From the NCBI GenBank assembly GCA_016795245.1, contig JAEUIA010000067.1, forward strand, positions 1 through 40,833: a stretch of 40,833 bases of DNA. Direction: 5' to 3'. The position numbers were made by a program, and so were the translations under genes. Below, in pieces: positions 28,590-37,399 of this stretch (the stretch's first letter is position 1; each line of letters begins with the position of its first letter). The DNA is from Planctomycetota bacterium (GTDB lineage: Bacteria; Planctomycetota; UBA1135; GCA-002686595). Below the pieces are notes generated by a model. That model was not told the DNA's origin. It did not search any database and worked only from the letters and a program-made list of their open reading frames with translations.

Positions 28590-29897
28590 ATGAGCGAGGC
28601 CTCGCTGGAGGAAGTCATCTCGGAAAAATCGTTCGCTGGGATCCTCGAGTCCCAGGCGGAGATGTTTCTGCGCCTCGCGAACACACTTCTTGCGAAGGAC
28701 GATGCCGGCTGGACACGCGGTCATTTCTTCCAGTTGATCAGCGAAAGCGACTCGGTCGAAGCGCTGCTCGACGACTACGGGGCCCGGCACAACCGCACGT
28801 ATCGATACTTGCGCGAACTCGTGGCGTCGTTGCGCAGCTTCGCGCTCGCGGGCTTCAGTCTGACCCACCTCGAGCGTCGTCTCGGAAGCTACCAGACCGT
28901 GCTGTCGACCGGCGAGTTCGACTCGGCCACGAAGTCGATCGAGGCGGCCCGCAGCTACGTGCAATCCGTTGCGCGGAAGATGATGAAGGCCGTCCTCGAA
29001 GAAGTGTCCGAACGCGGAGTCGCGCTCACGCGGGACATGTTCCCAGAGAGCCGCTACGCGCCGAGCGCGCGCCGCCGCACCTTGCCGCGCAACATGGGCC
29101 AGGAAGACCTCGACGACGACGAACAGAAAGTGGCCGAAGTCGCGTCGAAGTTCGTCCAGGCCGCCACGATCTTCCACGAGATCGGCGTCAAGCGGATCAC
29201 GAACGAGCGCGAACGCGAGGCTTTCTTGCAACGCTGCTGCTCCGAGGAACAGGCGCGTGTGTACGAGGCCACCGTGCACAACCTGCAATCGGCCTACGAC
29301 ACCTGGGTCAAGAACACGAACGTCGAGGCGACCGATCCGCGCCTCGCCAAACTGCGCGGGCACGCCTCGGCGGCGCTGCACCTGCTCGAAGCCGTGACAC
29401 ACCTCACGCACTTTGTCGAACGCCACGAGAGCCAGTCGCGCGACGAAGTCGTCGTGAAGCGTCTCGCGACGATCGTGAATCGATCTGAGGCACGCGCCAT
29501 CACGCTGAACCATCTGCTATTCCAAGCGGCCGTGTTCTTGAAGCGCGGACGTTCGCTGGCTGAGGAGATCCTTCCGAGCGTCACGAACGTTCAGGTCTTG
29601 GAGATCGAGCTGCGCGACGACCTCGTCCTGCACGCGCGCCCCGCCGCGCTGATCGTCGGCATCGTGAATCGCTTTGGAACTCCGGTCGAACTCGTCGTCG
29701 AAGGCAAGTCCTGCAACGCTGCTTCCATTCTCGACATGATGGTGACCGTTGGCTCACACCCCGAGTCGCGACGCTACACGTTTCGCGGCGACGAGAACCC
29801 GTTGCGCGACATCGAGCTCCTGTTCAAGGCCGGGCTCGGAGAAGAAGGCCTCGACGCGCTCCCGCCTGAATTGAGTTACCTGCGTCCCGACCGCTGA
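28590..29897 (+). CDS. Large protein with C-terminal HPr (PTS phosphocarrier) domain
   Basis: The 435-residue protein ends in an HPr-like domain (about 332-425). It has VLHARPAA with His348 and Arg350, equal to His15 and Arg17 of HPr. NAASILDMM has Ser379, exactly 31 residues after His348, the same spacing as His15 to Ser46. The C-terminal helix NPLRDIELLFKAGL also fits. Residues 1-330 are helical and charged, without a domain I can name. No other PTS gene, HPr kinase or PEP-utilising enzyme is in the window. The ATG follows GGAGG. The domain suggests phosphorylation at His or Ser as a regulatory signal rather than sugar transport; that is inference. Confidence 0.82.
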   Translation: MSEASLEEVISEKSFAGILESQAEMFLRLANTLLAKDDAGWTRGHFFQLISESDSVEALLDDYGARHNRTYRYLRELVASLRSFALAGFSLTHLERRLGSYQTVLSTGEFDSATKSIEAARSYVQSVARKMMKAVLEEVSERGVALTRDMFPESRYAPSARRRTLPRNMGQEDLDDDEQKVAEVASKFVQAATIFHEIGVKRITNEREREAFLQRCCSEEQARVYEATVHNLQSAYDTWVKNTNVEATDPRLAKLRGHASAALHLLEAVTHLTHFVERHESQSRDEVVVKRLATIVNRSEARAITLNHLLFQAAVFLKRGRSLAEEILPSVTNVQVLEIELRDDLVLHARPAALIVGIVNRFGTPVELVVEGKSCNAASILDMMVTVGSHPESRRYTFRGDENPLRDIELLFKAGLGEEGLDALPPELSYLRPDR

Positions 29898-29901
29898 CCG
29901 A

Positions 29902-30636
29902 TCAGACGCCCAGGTACAAGCGTTCCGCCAGCGCGTGCGGCAAACCTGCCGAGCGAATCCGATCCGCTTCGCGCTCGATGTCGTACTCCACGCGCTGGAT
30001 CCACACGCGTTCGCGCTCGCTGTCGAACACGGCATACGCCGCGCGCGGATCTTCATCTCGCGGCTGCCCAACGCTGCCTACGTTGATGAGTGCGCGATGA
30101 GATTCGGACAAGTCGACTTCGCAATCTTCCGTGTAGGACGTGCGCACCGGATCGTCGCGCAACCGCAGCAACGTCACCGGGTAGTGCGTGTGCCCCACGA
30201 AGCACACGGGCAGTTGCAGTGCATCCAGTGAAGGATCCGCGTCCGTCGTGCTCTGCACGTAGTCGAACAACTCCGGTCGATGGTACGTGCCGTGCGCAAC
30301 ACTGGCGTGTTCCAGGTTGGCGATCAGCGGCAACGCCGCGAGCCACTTGCTGTCCGACTTCGTCAAGACGTCTTGCGTCCAACGCACGGCGGCGCGCGCG
30401 TAGTTGTTGAAGTACATCACGTCCAACTCGCCGACGCAGGCGGCGTCGTGATTGCCTTTCACGACCGTCGCACCGATCTCTCGCAGGAGCGCGATGCAGT
30501 CGCGCGGGGCGGCGCCGTATCCGACCACGTCCCCCACGCTCAGAAAGCGGTCGACGCCGTCCTTCTCCAATGCGGCGAGGACCGCCCGCAGCGCGGACAG
30601 GTTTCCGTGGATGTCGCCTAGGATTCCGTATCTCAT
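29902..30636 (-). CDS. Calcineurin-like metallophosphoesterase (YfcE/MJ0936 type)
   Basis: A 244-residue two-metal phosphoesterase. All core motifs are present: DIHGN (residues 8-12), GDVVGYG near 35, GNHD near 60, and GHTHYP near 155. YfcE-like enzymes cleave phosphodiesters, but the physiological substrate is not known here. The chosen ATG gives the DxH motif the standard N-terminal position and overlaps the stop of the upstream membrane-protein gene (ATGA). It is convergent with the HPr-fusion gene, only four bases apart. Confidence 0.9.
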   Translation of the reverse strand: MRYGILGDIHGNLSALRAVLAALEKDGVDRFLSVGDVVGYGAAPRDCIALLREIGATVVKGNHDAACVGELDVMYFNNYARAAVRWTQDVLTKSDSKWLAALPLIANLEHASVAHGTYHRPELFDYVQSTTDADPSLDALQLPVCFVGHTHYPVTLLRLRDDPVRTSYTEDCEVDLSESHRALINVGSVGQPRDEDPRAAYAVFDSERERVWIQRVEYDIEREADRIRSAGLPHALAERLYLGV

Positions 30637-31301
30637 GGGGTCGGTCGACGAACGAGGTCCAAGGCGATCGCGCCCAGAGCCAGTGCAAGCATCGACCCGA
30701 AAGCCGCCTGCCACACAGCGGAATCGAGGCCCGAGGCGCCGGCATGCTGCGCGGTGGGAAGCGACGCGCCTACCAGACGCATGATCGGTCCCGGCCCGAT
30801 GGGTAGCGCGGGAACCAAGGCCGACAGCCACCAAGCGAGAGCCAGGTACACAATCGAACGCAGCATGCCCGCAAACAGGCTGTCGATGGCGAAGATCAGT
30901 GCAGAAAGCTGCCCCAGAGCGACTGCGACCCAGACCCAGCGCACGCCGCCGCCCCCTTCCAAGTCCAAGGTAGCCCCGATCGCACAAATGGGGACTGCGG
31001 GAATCCAGAGGCTCGCGAACAGCACCATTCCCCGGACCCTCCAGCGGCGCCCGGGCGGAAGCAGGTCAAGTCGAGTCCGGATCTGGGCGAGGGCTGCGAG
31101 ACAGAAGAGTCCGCCGCCGAGGCCCCAGAGGAACACAGCCTCTGTTGTAATTGCTTGTGAATAAACAGGTTCTGTACGAATGCTCAATTTGGTCAACTGC
31201 GGGACGAGAACACAGGACCCGAGCAGAAGCGCCCAAAGCAGCACCAACCACGGCCGTGCTGCGAGGCGGCGAGCGATCCAGAGCAGGAGTTCACGCGCCA
31301 T
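30633..31301 (-). CDS. Hypothetical polytopic membrane protein
   Basis: I do not recognise a family. The 222-residue protein has about five or six hydrophobic helices (near 15-35, 54-74, 93-113, 120-142, 150-170 and 195-215), a basic N-terminus and an Arg-rich loop (GRRWRVRG). ABC-2-type permease or pilus-accessory roles cannot be supported. Its stop overlaps the metallophosphatase start, so the two are probably co-expressed. A 136-bp gap separates it from divergent parB. Confidence 0.7.
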   Translation of the reverse strand: MARELLLWIARRLAARPWLVLLWALLLGSCVLVPQLTKLSIRTEPVYSQAITTEAVFLWGLGGGLFCLAALAQIRTRLDLLPPGRRWRVRGMVLFASLWIPAVPICAIGATLDLEGGGGVRWVWVAVALGQLSALIFAIDSLFAGMLRSIVYLALAWWLSALVPALPIGPGPIMRLVGASLPTAQHAGASGLDSAVWQAAFGSMLALALGAIALDLVRRPTP

Positions 31302-31367
31302 GATTGTCCCCGTCTACTTCCCCGCGGGCCGTGCGTCCAGCCCGCCGGCTACAAAGCCACGCGAGGC

Positions 31368-31395
31368 TTGACTCTCTCCCCCACGTCTCTAGCTT
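31368..31395 (+). promoter_or_regulatory. Possible parB promoter
   Basis: TTGACT (31368-31373) resembles a -35 box and TAGCTT (31390-31395) a weak -10 box, with a 16-base spacer, 42 bases before the parB ATG. It is the only plausible sigma-70-like pair in this divergent gap. Confidence 0.3.
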
Positions 31396-31437
31396 GAACT
31401 CGGAATCGGGTCCCTTGTTTCTAGAGAGGTGGCGAAC

Positions 31438-32310
31438 ATGGAACGACGTCTAGGTCGCGGGCTGGGCTCCCTGCTGGGCACTTCGGGTGCAGCGGAGGGT
31501 CAGGCAAGCTCGGAATCGCTTCCGCTGACCGCGCTCAAGCCCAATCCTCAGCAGCCGCGCAAGACCTTCGAACCTTCAGCACTGGCCGAGTTGACGGACA
31601 GCGTCCGGCGCCATGGAGTGCTCCAGCCGATCGTGGTTCGCCCGGTTTCCGACGGGTACGAGATCGTCTCAGGGGAGCGTCGCTGGCGGGCCTCGAAGGC
31701 TGCCGGCCTCAAGACCATCCCGGTGACCGTGCGTCATGACATCTCCGACGAACAGATGTTGGAGCTCGCCCTGGTCGAGAACCTGCAGCGTCAGGACCTG
31801 GACGCCCTGGAGCGCGCCCAGGGGTACCAGCAGATGATGGAAACCCTCAAGCTCACGCAGGAGCAAGTCGCCGAGAAGGTCGGCTTGAAGCGAACCACCG
31901 TCACGAATCACCTGCGACTTCTCGATCTGCCCCCCGCCGCGCAGGAGGCCCTGCGCCGCGGCGTCATCACCATGGGGCACGCGCGCGCGCTTCTGGCGGT
32001 TTCCGACCCCAAGCGACAGATCGGACTCGTCGAGCGTATCGCCCGCGAGGATCTCTCGGTCCGTCAGGTCGAGCAGCTCGCCAGGGAGTCCGCCGCCAAG
32101 CGGCCCGAGCCGGGCACCGTGCTCCAACCACAGCCCCCCAATGCTCCCTGGGTCGTGGAGCTGGAAGCGCGGATCCGTGAGCACCTGGGCACCAAGGTCC
32201 AGATCCGCAACAACCCCGGAGTTCGCGGCGAGATCGTGATCCAGTACTTCAACGCCAGCGACCTGGACCGACTCAGCCGGATCCTGGCCCCGCGCGAAGA
32301 GCTGCGCTAG
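31438..32310 (+). CDS. parB: Chromosome-partitioning protein ParB (Spo0J)
   Basis: ParB is a CTP-dependent DNA clamp that loads at parS and spreads, recruiting SMC and activating ParA. The 290-residue protein starts MERRLGRGLGSLLG, the ParA-activating box, then has PNPQQPRKTF, the CTP-binding SGERRWRA near 75, and ENLQRQDLDALERA. A helix-turn-helix (EQVAEKVGLKRTTVTNHLRLL) and the dimerisation end follow. The ATG at 31438 has AGAGAGG at 31423-31429 with eight-base spacing, better than the GTG nine bases upstream. A parS-like site lies 25 bases after the stop. parA is separate, at 21785-22972. Confidence 0.96.
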   Translation: MERRLGRGLGSLLGTSGAAEGQASSESLPLTALKPNPQQPRKTFEPSALAELTDSVRRHGVLQPIVVRPVSDGYEIVSGERRWRASKAAGLKTIPVTVRHDISDEQMLELALVENLQRQDLDALERAQGYQQMMETLKLTQEQVAEKVGLKRTTVTNHLRLLDLPPAAQEALRRGVITMGHARALLAVSDPKRQIGLVERIAREDLSVRQVEQLARESAAKRPEPGTVLQPQPPNAPWVVELEARIREHLGTKVQIRNNPGVRGEIVIQYFNASDLDRLSRILAPREELR

Positions 32311-32320
32311 CCGCCGAAAT

Positions 32321-32366
32321 GCGACTGGGGGCCGATGTTCCACGTGGAACATCGGCCCCCAGTCGC
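32321..32366. promoter_or_regulatory. parS: Perfect 46-bp palindrome with a parS-like site at its centre
   Basis: The central 16 bases TGTTCCACGTGGAACA (32336-32351) differ from the classic parS TGTTTCACGTGAAACA at two symmetric positions. They are embedded in a perfect palindrome with 23-base half-sites ending in GCGACTGGGGGCC. It lies between the convergent parB and cyclophilin genes, so it could be ParB's loading site, a bidirectional terminator, or both; no strong T-run follows. Confidence 0.82.
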
Positions 32367-32378
32367 GTTTCAGGCCTG

Positions 32379-33398
32379 CTAGAGGACTTCCGTGGACTGA
32401 ATCACCGCAGGGGTCTCCGGCCGTTCCGTCTCGGGCACCACAGGGGACTGGCTGATCTGCTTCAAGACGTCCAGACCCTCAACCACAGTGCCGTAGACGA
32501 CGTAATCCCCGTCGTAGGCGTGGTTTTCGCTGATGGAAATGAAGAACTGGCTGCCAGAGCTCTGTTTGGAGCCGGGGGTGCGTGCTGCGGCCAGGGCACC
32601 CACAAAGTGCCGGAGGCTGTTGTTCTCGGGCTCCAGCTTCACACCGACTTCTCCTGTTCCCCAGGTGGCTACGTCGTCGTTGAGGGTGTTGGGGTCACCG
32701 GCCTGGACGAGGCTGTCGGCGACCACGCGGTGGACCTTGATGCCGTTGTAGGCGCCTTCGCGTGCAAGGGTCAGGAAGTTGTCGCAGTGGAGCGGGGCCT
32801 GGTCGGTGTAGAGCCCGACGACGAAGGAGCCTCGATCGGTGTTGATGCGCACGCGTGGTGCGCCCTCAGGAAGGGGAGGATTGGCGAAAAACCCCGGGTT
32901 TTTGGCCCTCCAAGCGGCCTGGGCATCGATGCGGCCCTCAAGAGACTCGAGCACGCTCTGACGGGCGCCGCCAGTGTCGGTGGGGAGCTTGTCGACGACC
33001 AGGGAGTGAGTTGGGTATTCCTGCCGCAGGCGCGCCAGAGCGCGCTTGGCGTCCTCAAATTTGCCCTCCTTGGCAGCCGTGGTGGCCAGCAGGTAGAGCG
33101 CCCAGGGGCCCGCATGTGAGCCCTTGACCTGGTCTGCGACCGCAGCAATGTCGGCCGAAGCGCCGGCCATCAGGCCAGTCCGAGGATCGCGGCTGGTGGC
33201 CCCCAAGAGTTTGGTCCACTGTGCAGCCTCGGCTTCACCGGCGGTGCTGCGCGCATGCTGCCTGTAGAGGAGCACGCCGGCCACGACGATGGCGGCGAGC
33301 GCGCCGAGCTTCCAGAAGCGGTCGACAAATTCGGCCAGTCCGGATTTCTCCTGAACAGGAGCGATGGTAACGGCGGTGGGGGCCTTGTGCTGAGCCAT
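32379..33398 (-). CDS. Membrane-anchored cyclophilin-type peptidyl-prolyl isomerase
   Basis: The 339-residue protein folds or isomerises proteins outside the cytoplasmic membrane. One transmembrane helix lies at about 31-47 (LGALAAIVVAGVLLY), followed by a helical, TPR-like segment (about 55-150) as in membrane-bound SurA/YfgM-like proteins, then a cyclophilin domain (about 180-335). The cyclophilin core has VHRVVADSLVQAGDP, SGSQFFIS and VYGTVVEGLDVLKQI, with the catalytic Arg present. ATG at 33398 is preferred to the TTG six bases upstream because AGG lies six bases before it. The TPR-plus-cyclophilin order is unusual and suggests partner recruitment. Confidence 0.87.
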   Translation of the reverse strand: MAQHKAPTAVTIAPVQEKSGLAEFVDRFWKLGALAAIVVAGVLLYRQHARSTAGEAEAAQWTKLLGATSRDPRTGLMAGASADIAAVADQVKGSHAGPWALYLLATTAAKEGKFEDAKRALARLRQEYPTHSLVVDKLPTDTGGARQSVLESLEGRIDAQAAWRAKNPGFFANPPLPEGAPRVRINTDRGSFVVGLYTDQAPLHCDNFLTLAREGAYNGIKVHRVVADSLVQAGDPNTLNDDVATWGTGEVGVKLEPENNSLRHFVGALAAARTPGSKQSSGSQFFISISENHAYDGDYVVYGTVVEGLDVLKQISQSPVVPETERPETPAVIQSTEVL

Positions 33399-33697
33399 GG
33401 TCAACCTATGGTCAAATGCCCGCTATCTGGATACCAAGCGGGGTCTAAGTGGGGGTTTTGTGTTTCGCGAGGGACGGGCCTCCGCAGCTCGAATTCGGCC
33501 CGCGCGCGGGCGCAGGGTCGAGAGCAAGTACGGATTCCGCGCGGCGTTGCGGCGCGGCATTGTATCGGCGCAACGATTGCAGCGCCAAGACGGCTTCCAA
33601 GTCGCGTTCCCGCGCCTAGGGAGCGGAAACCGTACACTCGATCGCTGCGAATCGGCGGACTAGGAACTTTCGCCCCAGCGCTACCCCGAGTGAACCC

Positions 33698-35206
33698 ATG
33701 TTGACGAGCCTCACCCTACTCTTCCTTGCCCACGTTCCCGCGCTCGAAAGCGCCTCGCCGGAACTCACACCGTCGACCCATCAGGCTCTCGCCGTCGTGC
33801 AGACGCCGGCTCCGAAAGACGACGAATTCCCGAAGCTGAAGAAGGAAGCGGGAAAGGATGTCACGAAGCTGTGGAAGCTCTACGAGTGGTGCAAGGAGCA
33901 CAAGCGCGACAAGGAAGCGAAGAGCACGCTGAAGGACCTCGTGAAGATCGATCCGCTCCACAAGGAGGCGAACATCGCTCTCGGGAACCTCTTCCACGAC
34001 GGCAAGTGGTTCGAGAATCAGAAGAAGATCGACGAGTACATCGCGCAGCAGGTGATCGAGGCCAAGAAGGCGCAGGGGCTCGTCGAATACAAGGGCGAGT
34101 GGGTTCCCAAGGAAGACGTTCCGTTCTTGGAGAAAGGACTCGCGAAAGACGACTTCGGCAACTGGGTCAGCGGTGAAGACGCGAAGAAACTGAAGGCCGG
34201 CTTCATCAAGCAAGACCTCGCGTGGATCCCGCCGACAGAGAAAGAGAACATCGACAAGGGCCTGTGGAAGTGCGGCGACATGTGGCTCTCACTCGCGGAT
34301 GCGGACAAGTACCACGCCGAGATGTACCAGGAGTGGCGCATTCCGTTCCTTGGCTACAACGTCTGGTCGACCTGCGATCGCGACCTCGTCAACTCGAAGA
34401 TCAAGCGCCAGCTCGATCCGGCGATGGACGACCTCGAGCGCATCTACGGCATGCGACCTGCGAAGCCGATCAACGTGTTCATCTTCCGCGCGCTCGATCA
34501 GTACAACAGCTACGCAGCCGGCGACGAAGAGATGCAGAAGGACCCGACGGAGATGCAGCCGTTGTCGTCCGCATACTATGCGTACTTCGGCGACCTGATC
34601 TTCGACGACACGGCCGAGTCGCTGAACATGGGCGTCACGTACTGGGACGCCACCACGGAAGTCGGCGGCAAGTGGGGCGTCCACCAGGTTCGTCACGCGA
34701 TCGCACAGTCCTACGCCGAAGGACTCGATCCGAGCCCGCTCGCATTGGCTGCGTTGCGCAAGTCCGGTCGCATCGACAACTCGTACTACAAGAAGTTCTA
34801 CGGCGAGAAACGCATTCCGACATGGCTGCGCTACGGCGCCGCGGGATATGTCGAGCTGTACTTCAACGACACGACGGTCGGCATGGGCGGTGATGCGCAG
34901 TGGGCCAAGAAGTGGACGATCGGAAACCTGTTGAAGCTCGGCGGCATGCGACCGCTCAAGCAAGTCCTCGACTGCAGGATCAAGCCGGCTGATCCCGACG
35001 ACGTTTCCAAGCTGATCAAGGAAACCGGCCTGGTCGTGGCGTTCATGGTCGACGGCAAGTGCGCGCCCGTGATGGAGAAGCACAAGGCGCTGAAGGAAGC
35101 GCTGAAATCCGGTGCGGACAAGAAGGCTGTCGACGAGGCCGTGAAGGCGCTCGAGGCCGAGATCCTGAAGAACGAAGCCGAGCTGCGGAAATTCGCCGGC
35201 CTCTGA
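33698..35206 (+). CDS. Exported Lys-rich protein with degenerate gluzincin (peptidase MA-like) core
   Basis: The 502-residue protein has a short N-terminal hydrophobic segment typical of export, then a Lys/Glu-rich helical part. About residues 130-205 carry four motifs of the pattern W-[VIL]-x-x-(charged): GEWVPKED, GNWVSGED, LAWIPPTE and DMWLSLAD. From about 215 the sequence resembles peptidase MA. At the metal-binding position it reads HQVRH (329-333) instead of HExxH, and PTWLRYGAAGY (near 374-384) instead of the usual WLxEG. The catalytic Glu and the expected third ligand both appear lost, so I call it a probable pseudo-protease. Upstream, 299 bases contain nothing I recognise. The next gene starts 40 bases later, a likely operon. 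Confidence 0.6.
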   Translation: MLTSLTLLFLAHVPALESASPELTPSTHQALAVVQTPAPKDDEFPKLKKEAGKDVTKLWKLYEWCKEHKRDKEAKSTLKDLVKIDPLHKEANIALGNLFHDGKWFENQKKIDEYIAQQVIEAKKAQGLVEYKGEWVPKEDVPFLEKGLAKDDFGNWVSGEDAKKLKAGFIKQDLAWIPPTEKENIDKGLWKCGDMWLSLADADKYHAEMYQEWRIPFLGYNVWSTCDRDLVNSKIKRQLDPAMDDLERIYGMRPAKPINVFIFRALDQYNSYAAGDEEMQKDPTEMQPLSSAYYAYFGDLIFDDTAESLNMGVTYWDATTEVGGKWGVHQVRHAIAQSYAEGLDPSPLALAALRKSGRIDNSYYKKFYGEKRIPTWLRYGAAGYVELYFNDTTVGMGGDAQWAKKWTIGNLLKLGGMRPLKQVLDCRIKPADPDDVSKLIKETGLVVAFMVDGKCAPVMEKHKALKEALKSGADKKAVDEAVKALEAEILKNEAELRKFAGL

Positions 35207-35246
35207 GCGTTCCACGAGCCGCGTTCTGCGCACGAGTCCAAACACG

Positions 35247-37388
35247 ATGCTTCACGCACTCCTCGCTCCTCTGTTCCTCTGCGTCGGGACCGAAACGCAT
35301 CCCGCCCTGCATCCTTCGAACGCGGACCTGTACATCGAAGTGAACGATGTGCAGGCGCTGCTGAAGGCGTACGAGAAGGCGCCTGTCGTTCAGCTCATGA
35401 ACGATCCGGCGATCGGAAAGATCGCCGACGTCGCCAAGGAAGCGGGCGTCGACTTGCGGACCATGATGCAAGGGCTGTTGCCCGTCCCCGACGCCAGTCG
35501 ACCGGATGATCGCTTCTGGCCGTGGTCGAACGCCATCGCCGCGTCGTTCTCGCTGTCCGGCTACAAGTCCGTCGCCACCGGCACGTCCGAGCAAGCGCAA
35601 CACGGCGGCGGAGTCATCGCGCTCGATTTCAAAGACACGGCGGCCGCCACGCAGGCGCTCGCTGCGATCGGCGCGAGCGGCGGCATGATGCGGGTGGCGA
35701 TCGAAGGCGAGGAACCGTTCAAGATCGAAGCGCGCGAACTACCGATCCAGCGTTTTCAACTCAGCACGCTCGAGGCCTGGTTCGTCCAGGACGCAGCGCG
35801 CATCATCGGCGGGCTGGGCGCCGTCACGCCGGCAGAGCTCGCGCAGCGCCTCGCGCACCCGGAGACGAGCTTCGCGTCGAAGCGCGCGCTGGCGATCGAC
35901 GAGTCCGGATTCAAGACCGCCTGTGGCACGACCTTGCTGCGCGCGTGGAGCGACCTCGATCGCATGCCGTTCGTCAATGCGCCCGGCGACAAGCAGGTCG
36001 AACAATCGCTCATCGAGACGTTCTTGCCCGGATTTCTGCCCTTCGTCGGACAGAAGGGTCGCTTGCGCATGCAACTGTGCGGCGATCGTTTCGTCACCGA
36101 GAGCCTGGTCGAACGCATCGGTTCGGCGAAGCAACTCGACGACCTCTACGGGAGCGGTGACATTCCGCTCAAGACCGCGCGCATGGTTCCGGCCGAGGCT
36201 GTCGGCGCGTGGGTCATGAAGATCCAGCCCGCGCAGTTCGAAGCACTGCTGGAGACGACGCTGACGCGCACGAGTAGCAAGGCCGCCGTGGCCGTCGACG
36301 ACACGCGACCGAAGATCTCCGCTGCGGTGGGGGAGTCGGTTGCGATGTTCATGTTGCCGCTCTCGATCAACAGCCTGAACTCGGAAGCCGGCATGATCCC
36401 GCCGGTCGTGCTCGCCGCGGAGTTGAAAGACGGCGCAGCATTCAAAGTCGCGCTCGATGCGTGGATCGAACGCGTACGGCTCGCCGATCCGACGTTGAAG
36501 GTCGAGAACAAGCCCTACCACAAGCTGCCGATGTACACCTTCACGCTCAGTGGCGCGCCTGATGAAGGCGGCGATACGGGCGGCGGCTTCGGCGCCGGCT
36601 TGACCGACAGTCTGCGCCCTACGTTGACGATTCTCCCGGACCGCATTCTGCTCGCGCCCAATCGCAAGACTGCGCAGGCCGAGGTTCGGCGCACCGAGAC
36701 CGAGCAGACGGAGGTGCACGAGATCGCGCGCGAAGGCGCGATACCGAAGGGCGCTTTCGAAGCGAGCACGATGGATTGGGGGCTCGCGGTCGGAAAGCTC
36801 TACGACGCCGGACGCGGCCTGCTGCCGATGCTCTTGCAAGGACGCGAGCAACCCGTCGACGTGAGCTCGCTGCCGAGTGCGAGCCAGCTGTTCCGATTCT
36901 TCAAGCCGAGCCGCAGCTACAGCAAGCGTGTCGACGGCAAGACCTACATCTACAACGAAAGCTCGATCGGCCCGGAAGTCCCCGCGGCGCTCGCGTTGAT
37001 GTCCACCGGCATGTCTTCGTCGCAACGCAGCGCAGCTCCCGTCGCGCCGACGTCGGGCCCCGAAGTGAGCGCACCGAAGAAACCCGAAGCGGTCCCCGAA
37101 CCCGCCGCCGAGCTCGAAGCCACGGTGCGCAACATGCGTCACGTGCGCACAGGTCTCGTGATCTACAAGTCGCAGTTCAAACGTGTGCCGGCGACGCTCG
37201 CGGAGCTGACGAAACCGACGGACTCGTTTCCGAACGGCTTCATCGAAGGCGGCGAGCTGCCCACCGACGGCTGGGGTCGCGCGTTCGTGTACAGCGCGCG
37301 CGAGAACGGCGCGAAGTTCGATCTGCGCTCCATGGGCCCGAACGGCGTCGACGATCAGGGATCCGGCGACGACGTGAGCTTGCCCTGA
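35247..37388 (+). CDS. Exported protein with GspG-like C-terminal domain
   Basis: The 713-residue protein starts with a hydrophobic leader (MLHALLAPLFLCVG). Residues about 25-580 recall DUF3352-like domains: an early NADLYIEVNDV, a later ESVAMFMLPLSI block, and many Ala, Gly and Asp residues. I cannot name them with confidence. The last 90 residues (about 623-713) resemble the soluble core of major pseudopilins: ELEATVRNMRHVRTGLVIYKS, then TDGWGRAFVYS and MGPNGVDDQGSGDDVS, the last matching the GspG calcium loop. No prepilin peptidase site (G-F-T-L-x-E) or pilin N-helix precedes it, so the domain is not a normal pilin. A role in a type II secretion-like surface assembly is possible. Confidence 0.65.
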   Translation: MLHALLAPLFLCVGTETHPALHPSNADLYIEVNDVQALLKAYEKAPVVQLMNDPAIGKIADVAKEAGVDLRTMMQGLLPVPDASRPDDRFWPWSNAIAASFSLSGYKSVATGTSEQAQHGGGVIALDFKDTAAATQALAAIGASGGMMRVAIEGEEPFKIEARELPIQRFQLSTLEAWFVQDAARIIGGLGAVTPAELAQRLAHPETSFASKRALAIDESGFKTACGTTLLRAWSDLDRMPFVNAPGDKQVEQSLIETFLPGFLPFVGQKGRLRMQLCGDRFVTESLVERIGSAKQLDDLYGSGDIPLKTARMVPAEAVGAWVMKIQPAQFEALLETTLTRTSSKAAVAVDDTRPKISAAVGESVAMFMLPLSINSLNSEAGMIPPVVLAAELKDGAAFKVALDAWIERVRLADPTLKVENKPYHKLPMYTFTLSGAPDEGGDTGGGFGAGLTDSLRPTLTILPDRILLAPNRKTAQAEVRRTETEQTEVHEIAREGAIPKGAFEASTMDWGLAVGKLYDAGRGLLPMLLQGREQPVDVSSLPSASQLFRFFKPSRSYSKRVDGKTYIYNESSIGPEVPAALALMSTGMSSSQRSAAPVAPTSGPEVSAPKKPEAVPEPAAELEATVRNMRHVRTGLVIYKSQFKRVPATLAELTKPTDSFPNGFIEGGELPTDGWGRAFVYSARENGAKFDLRSMGPNGVDDQGSGDDVSLP

Positions 37389-37399
37389 AGGACAGGCAG

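Noticed and set aside
33255..33704. Plus-strand frame opposite the cyclophilin start and into the gap
   Set aside because: No ribosome-binding site or motif; composition is that of a shadow frame.
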